Source: Candidatus Binatia bacterium
GTDB taxonomy: Bacteria; Desulfobacterota; Binatia; UBA9968; JAJDTQ01
Reading direction: 5' to 3'
Length of the DNA: 42,883 bases
NCBI GenBank assembly: GCA_022823055.1
Contig: JAJDXX010000011.1
Span: forward strand, 1 to 42,883
Shown here: positions 24,303-31,815 of the stretch, piece after piece
Position numbering within the stretch: position 1 is the stretch's first letter
How the letters are laid out: every line of letters begins with the position of its first letter
Notes under the pieces: model-generated
Told to the model about the DNA's origin: nothing
What the model saw: the letters and a program-made list of their open reading frames with translations, nothing else
Database searches by the model: none
Translations under genes and position numbers: made by a program

Positions 24303-24821
24303 ATGAGTCGCATCACACCCCCTCTCAACTTCTCCAAGTGGATCGACGAGCACCGTCACCTGCTCAAGCCGCCCGTGGGCAATCAGGTGGTCTACAAGGA
24401 CACCGAGTTCACGATCATGGTGGTTGGGGGACCCAACACCCGCAAGGACTACCACGTGGACGAGGGCGAGGAGTTCTTCTACCAGCTCGAAGGCGATATG
24501 ACGCTGCGCATCATGGAGGACGGAGCGCCGCGGGACATCCCCATCCGCGCGGGCGAGATCTTCCTGCTGCCGCCCAAGGTGCCGCACTCGCCGCAACGGA
24601 GGGCCAACACCGTCGGGCTCGTCGTCGAGCGCCAGCGGCGTGAAGGCGAGCTGGACTGGTTCCAGTGGTACTGCGACGACTGCAACGCCAAGATCTACGA
24701 GGAATCGGTGCAGCTCACCGACATCGTCGCCCAGCTCCCGCCCATCTTCGAGCGCTTCTGGAAGAACGAAGCCAACCGCAAGTGTGACGGCTGCGGCGCC
24801 GTCATGGAGCCGCTCAACTGA
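24303..24821 (+). CDS. nbaC: 3-hydroxyanthranilate 3,4-dioxygenase
   Basis: A 172-residue cupin dioxygenase that opens the ring of 3-hydroxyanthranilate to 2-amino-3-carboxymuconate semialdehyde, the precursor of quinolinate. Numbered from the ATG at 24303, the iron ligands are His51, Glu57 and His95, the same numbers as in the characterised Cupriavidus enzyme. GGAGG lies 8 nt before this ATG but only 2 nt before the in-frame ATG at 24297, so 24303 is preferred. CDDC and CDGC near the C-terminus form the rubredoxin-like second iron site of bacterial enzymes. No other kynurenine or NAD-synthesis gene is nearby. Own promoter at 24229-24257. Confidence 0.92.
   Translation: MSRITPPLNFSKWIDEHRHLLKPPVGNQVVYKDTEFTIMVVGGPNTRKDYHVDEGEEFFYQLEGDMTLRIMEDGAPRDIPIRAGEIFLLPPKVPHSPQRRANTVGLVVERQRREGELDWFQWYCDDCNAKIYEESVQLTDIVAQLPPIFERFWKNEANRKCDGCGAVMEPLN
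24806..24820 (+). promoter_or_regulatory. Ribosome-binding site and CTG start of the phosphatidyltransferase gene
   Basis: GGAG at 24806-24809 is followed by 8 nt and then CTG at 24818, whose last two bases begin the TGA stop of the dioxygenase gene (CTGA overlap). No ATG, GTG or TTG exists in this frame between the upstream in-frame stop (24785-24787) and the ATG at 24920, which would remove the first conserved segment. Confidence 0.55.
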
Positions 24822-25396
24822 GCCGCGACCCGCGCGCACCCACTTCCAGGCTCTACCGCGGCCTCGCCAACGCGCTGACCCTGGGGCGCTTCGTCGCCCC
24901 GGTCCCCTTCATCTACCTGATGGTCGAAACCTACCGGGGAGCCGCTGGCTCCCCGGGTGCGGTGCTGTTCGCCCTGTACGTCGTCACCGCGGCTTCCGAC
25001 CTCGCCGACGGCTACCTCGCCCGCCGTTCCGGCGCCCCGAGCGCGCGCTGGGCGCGTCTCGACGCCTTGGCGGACGTGCTCTTCAACACGACAGCCCTTC
25101 TGGCGGCCGCATGGCTCGGGCTCGTCGGCTACTGGGTGCCCCTGGGCATCGCCGCCCTCGCCGCTCAGTTCCTGTACCGCAACAGCACGGCGCAGGCCGA
25201 CACCGGGCCGCAACTCCTGGAAGACCTCCCGGGAAAGGCCGCCGGCGTCATCTACTACCTGCTGGTGGGCGCCGTCTCCTTGGGAATCTGGCTGGATGGG
25301 GACCGGGCACCCGTGTGGCTCGACTGGGCCGGAAACGCGGTGTTCGTCTACACGGCGTTGGTTTTCGCGCGCAATCTTCGGCGGCCTACACGCTGA
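24818..25396 (+). CDS. CDP-alcohol phosphatidyltransferase family protein, probable CTG start
   Basis: About 192 residues with several membrane helices. The segment NALTLGRFVAPVPFIYL, diagnostic of this family's first helix, lies upstream of the first ATG (24920), so translation most likely begins at CTG 24818 with GGAG 8 nt before it. The catalytic CDP-binding motif reads DLADGYLAR-x8-WARLDALAD: all four Asp are kept, but the glycine three residues before the third Asp is Trp. The family transfers a phosphatidyl or archaetidyl group from a CDP-alcohol to an alcohol such as glycerol phosphate, inositol or serine; the product is unknown. It is translationally coupled to the dioxygenase gene. 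Confidence 0.8.
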   Translation: MSRDPRAPTSRLYRGLANALTLGRFVAPVPFIYLMVETYRGAAGSPGAVLFALYVVTAASDLADGYLARRSGAPSARWARLDALADVLFNTTALLAAAWLGLVGYWVPLGIAALAAQFLYRNSTAQADTGPQLLEDLPGKAAGVIYYLLVGAVSLGIWLDGDRAPVWLDWAGNAVFVYTALVFARNLRRPTR

Positions 25397-25584
25397 ACCA
25401 TCTTCGATTCACCCCAGACAACCCCCGTTTCCGGCGCGATCTTTGAGGGGTTCAAGTTCCTGTATCATACTTTTCAGTGACTCTAGTTCCTTTTGCTCGA
25501 CATCGCTCCAAAACGTGTGGCTCTTGTCCCACAACCCCCACTTGAGCGGATTCGATTCGTTAAGAATCGAAGACCATAGTTGGC
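25397..25584. other. Convergent intergenic region of lower GC content with a hairpin
   Basis: This 188-nt gap lies between genes converging from both sides and is visibly richer in A+T (about half) than its surroundings. It holds a perfect 8-bp inverted repeat TTCGATTC-GTTAA-GAATCGAA at 25551-25571 without a clear T-run; it could end transcription from either side. A 74-codon minus-strand frame with a TTG start (25409-25633) crosses it and overlaps the MFS gene; I do not consider it supported. Confidence 0.4.
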
Positions 25585-26862
25585 CTACATCCCGTCCCGA
25601 TCGCCGGCATACAGCTTGAGCGGCATCAGACAAGCCGCGGCCACGAAGACAAAGACCCCCGCGAGCACGAACGCGGAGCTGAGGCCGTAGAGGTCGGCCA
25701 GGTAGCCGGCGATGATAGGCGTGGGCAGGACGGCGACCTGGGCGATCACCGTAGTCAGACCTTGGGACGATGCCTGCACGTTGGCGCCGGAGACGTCCGC
25801 GATCACGGCGGTGATCACGTTCATCAGGGTGTAGAAGAAGGTACCGATGGCGGTGATGACGACGGTCAGGGCCAGCACGGGAGGCGCCACCGCGAGCAGC
25901 ATGTAGAGCACCCCGAGGACGAGCATCGAGGGAACCAGCACGAACTTCCGGCCGTAGCGGTCGGAGAGATAGCCCAGCGGGGTCTGAGAGAAGATGCCGA
26001 CGACGTGGAGCAGCATCCAGTAAACGCCCAACAAGCTTGCCGAGAGACCCAACTCCTCCACGAGGTAGATGGGTAAAAAGGTCAGGACCACGACCCGGCC
26101 CATGGTCAGGAGGCCCCGTGAGGCGGAGATCGCCACGAAGGTGCCGTCCTTGAGCAGCGCTATCATTTCGCCGAAGCGTCCGATGCGCGACCGGGGAACT
26201 TCATCCTGCCGGAACATCCCGAGGAGACCGCGGAGGACCAGGAAGCCGAAGAGTATCCCGGGGACGATCTGCCACCAGAGAATGCCCTCCCACGGCAACG
26301 CCGCCAGCAGGACGCCCTGAGCCAGTGGCGACAGGCTGTCACTCACCGTGGCGCCGGTACCGTGGACCGAGATGGCCGTGCCGCGGCGTTCCGGGAACTT
26401 CGAGGTGAGCGTGGCGGCGGCCGTGGGATGCCACAGGGCGGTGCCGAAGCCGATGAGCACGCTGGCGGCGAAAGCGACGCCAAAGCCACCGCGGCTGCCG
26501 AACAGCAGATAGGCCAGCCCCATCATGACCAGGGACGAGGCCAGGATCATGTCGCGGTACCGGTGTAACGCGTCTCCGAGGATTCCGGCGGGCAGATTCA
26601 GAGTGCCCTGTCCGAACTGACGGGCCGCCCCCAGCGCCCCCGCCTGTACCGCGCTGAGACCGAGCCCCGCCTTGATGAATGGCAGCGCCACCGGAAACAA
26701 CTGCTGAAACCAGTGGATCACGATGTGTCCACCGGTCACGACCGTGAGAAGTCGGAGCCGGTCGGGTCCCAGGTCGCGGGCGGCGTCGACAAGACGCTGG
26801 GTGCGGGAGCGGACGAGCGGACTGGAGTCTGGAGCGATCATCGACATGACAGCAAGGATCAC
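25585..26862 (-). CDS. MFS transporter
   Basis: A major facilitator of up to 425 residues with about 12 membrane helices, resembling the fosmidomycin-resistance/sugar-efflux type. FGTALWHPTAAATLTSKFPERRGTAISVHGTG (in two halves, near residues 140-175) recalls the fosmidomycin resistance protein, and LGYLSDRYGRKFVL (about residues 295-308) is the MFS loop motif. The farthest start is GTG at 26862; ATGs at 26847 and 26841 are equally plausible. It lies 31 nt downstream of the flippase-like gene on the same strand. Substrate unknown. Confidence 0.85.
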   Translation of the reverse strand: MILAVMSMIAPDSSPLVRSRTQRLVDAARDLGPDRLRLLTVVTGGHIVIHWFQQLFPVALPFIKAGLGLSAVQAGALGAARQFGQGTLNLPAGILGDALHRYRDMILASSLVMMGLAYLLFGSRGGFGVAFAASVLIGFGTALWHPTAAATLTSKFPERRGTAISVHGTGATVSDSLSPLAQGVLLAALPWEGILWWQIVPGILFGFLVLRGLLGMFRQDEVPRSRIGRFGEMIALLKDGTFVAISASRGLLTMGRVVVLTFLPIYLVEELGLSASLLGVYWMLLHVVGIFSQTPLGYLSDRYGRKFVLVPSMLVLGVLYMLLAVAPPVLALTVVITAIGTFFYTLMNVITAVIADVSGANVQASSQGLTTVIAQVAVLPTPIIAGYLADLYGLSSAFVLAGVFVFVAAACLMPLKLYAGDRDGM

Positions 26863-26893
26863 CTGATAGCACGCCGCAATCCAAAGCCCAAAG

Positions 26894-27856
26894 TCAGTCC
26901 CGTGCGGCCCTCTTCCCGAACAGGTCCGCGTACACCCGCGGCAGGAAGATCAGGCCGAAGGAGCCGTTGGCGAGCATGAACGTGAGGTGGGCGGCGAGGC
27001 TGTAGGCGAGGAGGTCGGCCTCGGCGGCATAGCCGCCGAAGAAGAAGATCCAGGCGGCCTGGGAGGTGCCGAGGTGGGCCACAGTGACGGGCAGCGCGGC
27101 CACCAGGTAGACGATGGGCAGGAAGGCCAGCAGGGGCAGCACGGGGATCTCGATGCCGAAGAACGTGAGCGCCCGGGCGTGGACCAGCAACGACAGGAAA
27201 AACACCGAGCCCTTGAGGACGAGGATGGCGAGGGCTTGGCGCAAACGCACCCGGCGGAAGGTAGACAGCAGTACGTTAGCGCCGAAACGCCGTCCCAGCG
27301 CCCCGAGCCTGCCGCGGGCGATGCCGACCACGGTGAGCCAGATCAGTGCCAGCAGCACCGGCAGCACGAAGAAGACCGCCGGCGTTCCGCCGGGGAAAGC
27401 GGCCGAGCCCACGGTGGCGAAGAAGATGAGGTTGGTGGCCTCCAGCAGGATGAGCAGCACAACGGTGCTGGTGATCTCGCCCAGGGGCGTGCGGAAGCGG
27501 CGGTTCAGATAGAGCGCCAGCGCGGCCTGGGCAAGCTGGGTGTTGATGATGGCGACGACGTAGGTGGACGCGCGTACCGGCAGCAGTTCCCGGTAGCGGA
27601 TGGGGCCGTGAAACCAGCGGATCAAGGCGGTGAGCACCGCGGAGTCCGCCAGGAAGAAACAGAGCGAAAACGAGCCCATGACGGCGAAGAACGGCAGCAG
27701 GCGCGCGCCGGAAACCGCCTGCCAGAAGGCCTCGAAGGGGATGCGCCAAAAGATGATGCCGAAGATGATGATGGTCAGCGCAACCGGCACGAGGCGGACC
27801 AGGAGGCTCTGTTCCTTCGGCGCAGCCGTTGTTTCACGAGTCACTGAATCGTTCAC
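26894..27856 (-). CDS. Flippase-like lysylphosphatidylglycerol synthase transmembrane (UPF0104) protein
   Basis: A 320-residue polytopic membrane protein of the LPG-synthase-TM/UPF0104 (AglD/MprF N-domain) family: about eight hydrophobic helices, with VAALPVTVAHLGTSQAAW near residue 240, the family's conserved PxxxGGxGxxE-like segment in diverged form. The start is GTG at 27856, forming a GTGA overlap with the stop of the preceding epimerase-like gene; the long in-frame extension upstream is a shadow of that gene. Relatives move lipids or lipid-linked sugars across the membrane; no C-terminal synthase domain is present. The substrate is unknown. Confidence 0.78.
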   Translation of the reverse strand: MNDSVTRETTAAPKEQSLLVRLVPVALTIIIFGIIFWRIPFEAFWQAVSGARLLPFFAVMGSFSLCFFLADSAVLTALIRWFHGPIRYRELLPVRASTYVVAIINTQLAQAALALYLNRRFRTPLGEITSTVVLLILLEATNLIFFATVGSAAFPGGTPAVFFVLPVLLALIWLTVVGIARGRLGALGRRFGANVLLSTFRRVRLRQALAILVLKGSVFFLSLLVHARALTFFGIEIPVLPLLAFLPIVYLVAALPVTVAHLGTSQAAWIFFFGGYAAEADLLAYSLAAHLTFMLANGSFGLIFLPRVYADLFGKRAARD

Positions 27857-28779
27857 GTTCCTTGTCCGTGGGTTGCTTGGGACTGAGCCTGTGGCGACAA
27901 TGCATCCAGCAGTTCGTCCACCGGGGTCAACGGAAACGGCAGGAGCTCGCGCGTTTCCGTGGCGTCCCCGAGATGCTCGTTGAACAGCGTATCGAAGAGC
28001 GTCCGGTTCCAGCCCCACCCCAGCCGTCCGCCCATGACGGCGGTTGCCTCCGCCAGCCAGCCGGGCACACCCACGACCAGCGGACGGCGGTCCAAGCGCG
28101 CCGCGGCCCGGCTCAGCAGTTCGACGTAGGTCAGGGTGTCGGGGCCCACCAGGTCCAGCACATGGACCGGCGCGGTCTCCACGGCAAGCGCCCACTGGAT
28201 GGCACGGGTCACATCCGCGAGCGCCACCGGCTGGATGCGCACCCTGCCGCCACGAACCAGCGGCACCATTCTCTTGCCGGCCAAGTGGAACAGGGTGCGC
28301 GTCGACGGCGTATCCGCGCCCAACACCATGGGGACGCGGAACACCACGGTCTCGAATCCGGCCCGGCGTATGGCCGATTCGGCCAGGGCCTTGGAACGCA
28401 GGTACTCGTTGGGCGAGTTCAACTCCGCGCCCGGCGCGCTCAGGTAGACGAACCTGCTAACGCCGGCTGACTTGGCGGCGGACACCACGCTGCGGGTGAT
28501 CCGGGTATTGGCGTCGTGGAGCCGCTCGCCGCGGCGAGGTTGGAGTGCCCCGGCCAGGTGCACGACGGCAGCAGCGCCTTGAACCGCATCCGCCAACGAT
28601 TCCGGATTACCGTAGTCGACCTGCCGGACTTCCACCGGGAAACCGTCGAGGACGGCGGCCTGGGCGGGTCCCCTGACCAGGACGCGGACACTTTGTCGCG
28701 GTGGAAGGGTGGTTTCCGTCAGAAGATGGACAAGTGCGACCCCCACGACGCCGTTGGCCCCAGTGATTACGATGTCGAT
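27853..28779 (-). CDS. NAD(P)-binding epimerase-like (atypical SDR, NDUFA9-type) protein, non-AUG start
   Basis: An extended/atypical short-chain dehydrogenase. The first canonical start in frame is GTG at 28746, but that leaves out the beta strand and glycine motif DIVITGANGVVG encoded just upstream in the same frame. Reading on, ATC at 28779 lies 7 nt after GGGGAG and would begin exactly at the expected position, giving about 308 residues; no ATG, GTG or TTG is available there. Later features are VVHLAGAL (near 75), FVYLSAPGAE and EYLRSKALAE (Tyr-x3-Lys variant), typical of NDUFA9-like proteins that bind NAD(P) without a known reaction. It overlaps the flippase-like gene by 4 nt. Confidence 0.75.
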   Translation of the reverse strand: MDIVITGANGVVGVALVHLLTETTLPPRQSVRVLVRGPAQAAVLDGFPVEVRQVDYGNPESLADAVQGAAAVVHLAGALQPRRGERLHDANTRITRSVVSAAKSAGVSRFVYLSAPGAELNSPNEYLRSKALAESAIRRAGFETVVFRVPMVLGADTPSTRTLFHLAGKRMVPLVRGGRVRIQPVALADVTRAIQWALAVETAPVHVLDLVGPDTLTYVELLSRAAARLDRRPLVVGVPGWLAEATAVMGGRLGWGWNRTLFDTLFNEHLGDATETRELLPFPLTPVDELLDALSPQAQSQATHGQGT

Positions 28780-28792
28780 GGCAGGACTCCCC
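28777..28792 (-). promoter_or_regulatory. Ribosome-binding site placing a start at ATC 28779
   Basis: On the minus strand GGGGAG (28792-28787) is followed by TCCTGCC and then ATC-GAC-ATC-GTA, which encodes the first strand of the Rossmann fold. The nearest downstream conventional start (GTG 28746) has no such site and truncates the fold. Confidence 0.45.
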
Positions 28793-28800
28793 GCCCCACC

Positions 28801-28830
28801 ACTCCTGGATTCCCGCGTTCGCGGGAATGA
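28801..28830. repeat. Solo hairpin arm of the palindromic repeat family
   Basis: CTGGATTCCCGCG-TTC-GCGGGAATGA is a single arm of the repeat found intact elsewhere in the window, here without the tail or second arm. It lies upstream of the epimerase-like gene and downstream of the aldo/keto reductase gene and may act as a terminator or spacer. Confidence 0.75.
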
Positions 28831-28902
28831 CGATTCCGGGGCCTCAGCGGCATACTCGTGCCAACAGCGTTGTGCGGTGCCGGCGTTTCGGCAGGAACGG
28901 TG

Positions 28903-30147
28903 TCAGCTCAGCATCCGATGCGTGGGCGCCAGCAGCTTCTCCACCGGCAACCCGTGCGTGCAGGAGCCGGCGCACGCCTGGGTCGGGCAGGTGAGGCAGG
29001 CTTCGGCGCCTTGGCCGAGGAGGGCGTATTCGCTGCGCGCGAGCTTCTCGTCCTGGTAGTCGCGGGCGTACATGCGCGTGCGCAGCACGTCGGCGATGGG
29101 GACGCCGTAGGGACAGGCGCCCTCGCAGTCGTTGCACGCGTGGCGGCAGTAGGAGGCGCCGTTCATGGCCGCGTAGCCCTTGAGCAGCTCGAAGTCGCCG
29201 CGCGCCGCGGTGGTCCAGCCGGAGGCGCCCAGGTATTCCTTGATCACGCCCACGCCGGTCATGGAAATGATCAGCGCATGCACGTCGGGATTGGACAGCA
29301 CCCAGCGGAACGCCGCCTGGGCATAGGTGGCGCCGTCCTTCTCGAACGACCGCATGTCGTTCAGACGCGCGCCCATGAGGGTCTTCATGGCAATGACGCC
29401 CACGTTCCTGGTCTTGGCCTTTTGGAGCACTCGCGGGAGATCGGGCTGGCGCGCGATGAAGTCGAAGCCGCGCGTGAAACGTTCGTAGAACTTCGGGTCC
29501 ATGCCGAAATTGTAGGACACCAGCAGGACGTCCATCATGTCCCGGTCCAGCGCGTAATCCAGGCACTGGATGAGCCGCCCGGCGTGGCCGGACATGCCCG
29601 AGAAGCGGATCTTGCCCTGCTTCTTCGCCTGCTCCACGAAGGCGTGCCACTCGGGATTCTGGAGCCGGCCGACGTCGTTGACCGCATGCGTGAAGTACAC
29701 GTCCACGTAGTCGGTCTGAAGCCGCTGCAGGCTCGCTTCCAGGGAGCGCATCATCGACGCCCTGCCCTCGCTTGAACTGGTGTGGGTCTTGGAGGCGATG
29801 AACACCTTGTCGCGCTTGCCCCGGAGCGCGTTGCCGATGGTGATCTCGGAATCGCCGCCACGATAGCTCTCCGCGGTGTCGAAGTAGTTGATGCCGCGGT
29901 CCAACGCGTCCAGCACCAGGTGTTCCTCGCCGGCGTCGAGGCGGCTGGAGCCGAAGGAGATGTCGGAGATCTCGAGTCCGGTGCGGCCCAGGGTGACGTA
30001 GCGCTTCACCTCGGCCCGGGTTGCGGCGCGCGCCGTCCCGGCCGCGTTCCCGGTGAAAGGCAGCAGCCCCGCGGCTACTCCTGCCAGAGCACCCCGGCGG
30101 AAAAGCTCGCGCCGGCCCAGCTTCTCACTTTCGTCGGACTTCTTCAT
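28903..30147 (-). CDS. Tat-exported aldo/keto reductase with C-terminal cysteine cluster (4Fe-4S type)
   Basis: A 414-residue aldo/keto reductase. The N-terminus has a twin-arginine signal (GRRELFRRG, Arg12-Arg13, then a hydrophobic stretch ending near Ala42), implying export of the folded protein. The catalytic tetrad is visible: Asp and Tyr in NYFDTAESY, Lys in IASKTH, His in YFTHAV. The C-terminal part has CRHACNDCEGACPYGVPI and a second group CLTCPTQACAGSC, as in ferredoxin-like AKR proteins that bind an iron-sulfur cluster. The substrate is unknown. It stands alone between the Liv operon and the epimerase-like gene; the 151-nt gap upstream (30148-30298) shows no firm promoter. Confidence 0.9.
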   Translation of the reverse strand: MKKSDESEKLGRRELFRRGALAGVAAGLLPFTGNAAGTARAATRAEVKRYVTLGRTGLEISDISFGSSRLDAGEEHLVLDALDRGINYFDTAESYRGGDSEITIGNALRGKRDKVFIASKTHTSSSEGRASMMRSLEASLQRLQTDYVDVYFTHAVNDVGRLQNPEWHAFVEQAKKQGKIRFSGMSGHAGRLIQCLDYALDRDMMDVLLVSYNFGMDPKFYERFTRGFDFIARQPDLPRVLQKAKTRNVGVIAMKTLMGARLNDMRSFEKDGATYAQAAFRWVLSNPDVHALIISMTGVGVIKEYLGASGWTTAARGDFELLKGYAAMNGASYCRHACNDCEGACPYGVPIADVLRTRMYARDYQDEKLARSEYALLGQGAEACLTCPTQACAGSCTHGLPVEKLLAPTHRMLS

Positions 30148-30298
30148 GGCGGCTCCTCAAGTCTTGCGCCAATCCCATCGAAAGACTCATGCACAATACG
30201 TTATGGAAAGAGTAGACCTGAAACGACACCGAATGTCCAACGAGCATTTCTGGAATTCACATCCACATGTCCGCACCCCGAACACGCGCGCTGGCGGA

Positions 30299-31048
30299 TC
30301 AGGCCTCATCCCCGGCGACGCCCACCAGCGAGTTGAGCAGCGGCTCGTCGGCGGCGAGGGCGGCGCTGGGGCCGTCGTAGACGATACGGCCGCGGTTCAT
30401 GACCACGGTGCGGTCGGAGAACTCCAGGGCGATGCCGGTGTGCTGCTCCACCAGGATGATGGTGAGCCCTTCCTGGGCGCGCAGGGTGTGCATGGCCTCC
30501 ACAAGCTGCTCAATGATGACGGGCGCCAGGCCCTCGGTGGGTTCGTCCATGAGCAGCACCGCGGGGTTTCCCACAAGCGCCCGGGCAATGGCCAGCATCT
30601 GCTGTTCGCCGCCGGAGAGCTGGTTGCCCTTGTGGGTGGTGCGGGAGCCCAGTTGGGGGAACAGCTCGTAGACCTGCTCGAAGGTCCAGCCGCCGGCGCG
30701 GCGCGCCACCGCCAGGTTCTCGTACACGCTCAGTGACGGGAACACCTCGCGTTCCTGAGGCACGAGGCCCAGGCCGGCGCGCACGCGGTCGTAGGTCCTG
30801 GCATCGGAGATGTCGCGCCCCGCCAGCTCGATGCGGCCGGAGTGGAGCGTGGTGTAGCCCAGGACGGTACCCAGAAGCGTGGTCTTCCCCACGCCGTTGC
30901 GACCGATGATGCTCACCCGTTCGCCGTCGTCGAGGGCGAGGTCGATGTCCTCCAGCACCACGGTCCTGCCGTAGCCGGCATGAACGCCGGTGAGGCCGAG
31001 GGCCTTGACCGGGGCCGCGTCCGGCGCCTTGTTCTCGGGGACGCTCAA
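30299..31048 (-). CDS. livF: ABC transporter ATP-binding protein LivF-like
   Basis: A 249-residue ATPase of a branched-chain amino acid/amide-type importer. Walker A is GRNGVGKTT, the signature is LSGGEQQMLAIARAL, Walker B is VLLMDEPTEGLAP, and the switch is VEQH. The start is TTG at 31048 with GGAGGA upstream and a TTGA overlap with the livG stop; an in-frame extension into livG is discarded. A 15-20 residue leader precedes the first strand. It is last in the livK-H-M-G-F order. Confidence 0.92.
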   Translation of the reverse strand: MSVPENKAPDAAPVKALGLTGVHAGYGRTVVLEDIDLALDDGERVSIIGRNGVGKTTLLGTVLGYTTLHSGRIELAGRDISDARTYDRVRAGLGLVPQEREVFPSLSVYENLAVARRAGGWTFEQVYELFPQLGSRTTHKGNQLSGGEQQMLAIARALVGNPAVLLMDEPTEGLAPVIIEQLVEAMHTLRAQEGLTIILVEQHTGIALEFSDRTVVMNRGRIVYDGPSAALAADEPLLNSLVGVAGDEA

Positions 31049-31815
31049 CGGCTTCCTCCGCGCAACTCGGCGTTCTCGCCGAGATAGACTTCCCGGACCC
31101 GTGGGTCCGCGCCCACCTCGGCGGGGGTGCCCTCGGTGAGGATCGCGCCCGAGACCAGCACCGTGATCCTCTGCGCGAAGCGGAAGACGATGTCCATGTC
31201 GTGCTCGATCATCAGCACGGCAATGGACTCGGACAGGGCTTCGACCGCCTCCAGGAGCACGTGGCTCTCGGTCGACGGCACCCCGGCGGCGGGCTCGTCC
31301 AGCAGCAGCACCTTGGGATGGAGGCCCAGGGCGATGGCCAGCTCCACCAGCCGCTGCCGGCCGTAGGGAAGCTCGCGCACCTGCCTCTGGGCGTCTTCGT
31401 CGAGCTTCACGGATTCGAGGAGCGCCATGGCCTCGGCGATGACGTCCCCGCGCGCGTCGGCGCGGCGCCACAGCCTGGCCGAAAGCGAGCGCCGCTCGCT
31501 GACCGCCATGCAGACGTTCTCGAGAACGCTCAAGCCGCGGAACAGGGTGTTGATCTGGAAGGTGCGCGCGAGCCCGCGCTTCACCCGGCGTGCCTGGGGC
31601 CAGTGGGTGATGTCGTGGCCGTCCAGCAGGATGACCCCGGCGGAGGGCTCGACGGTGCCGGTGATGAGGTTCACCAGGGTGGTCTTGCCCGCGCCGTTGG
31701 GGCCGATGAGCGCGTGCCGGGCGCCGGGCCGCAGCGACAGGGAAACCGCGTCCGCCACCACCAGCGCGCCGAAGCTCTTGGACAGGTCCCGGACCTCCAG
31801 CAGGGCGTCGCTCAC
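31045..31815 (-). CDS. livG: ABC transporter ATP-binding protein LivG-like
   Basis: A 256-residue ATPase: Walker A GPNGAGKTT, FQINTLFRGLSVLENV (typical LivG helical region), signature-like LPYGRQRLVELAIAL, Walker B VLLLDEPAAG, and IEHDMDIVF (H-loop). It carries the C-terminal extension of the LivG subfamily. The start is GTG at 31815 in a GTGA overlap with the livM stop. It pairs with LivF at the membrane subunits LivH and LivM. Confidence 0.93.
   Translation of the reverse strand: MSDALLEVRDLSKSFGALVVADAVSLSLRPGARHALIGPNGAGKTTLVNLITGTVEPSAGVILLDGHDITHWPQARRVKRGLARTFQINTLFRGLSVLENVCMAVSERRSLSARLWRRADARGDVIAEAMALLESVKLDEDAQRQVRELPYGRQRLVELAIALGLHPKVLLLDEPAAGVPSTESHVLLEAVEALSESIAVLMIEHDMDIVFRFAQRITVLVSGAILTEGTPAEVGADPRVREVYLGENAELRGGSR

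Noticed and set aside
25541..25580. tRNA-like TTCGATTC motif
   Set aside because: It resembles a T-arm but no acceptor stem, D-arm, anticodon arm or cloverleaf can be built around it; it is a simple hairpin.
25409..25633. 74-codon minus-strand frame in the low-GC gap after the MFS gene
   Set aside because: TTG start without a ribosome-binding site, overlaps the MFS gene by 49 nt and resembles no family; possibly a remnant but not supportable.
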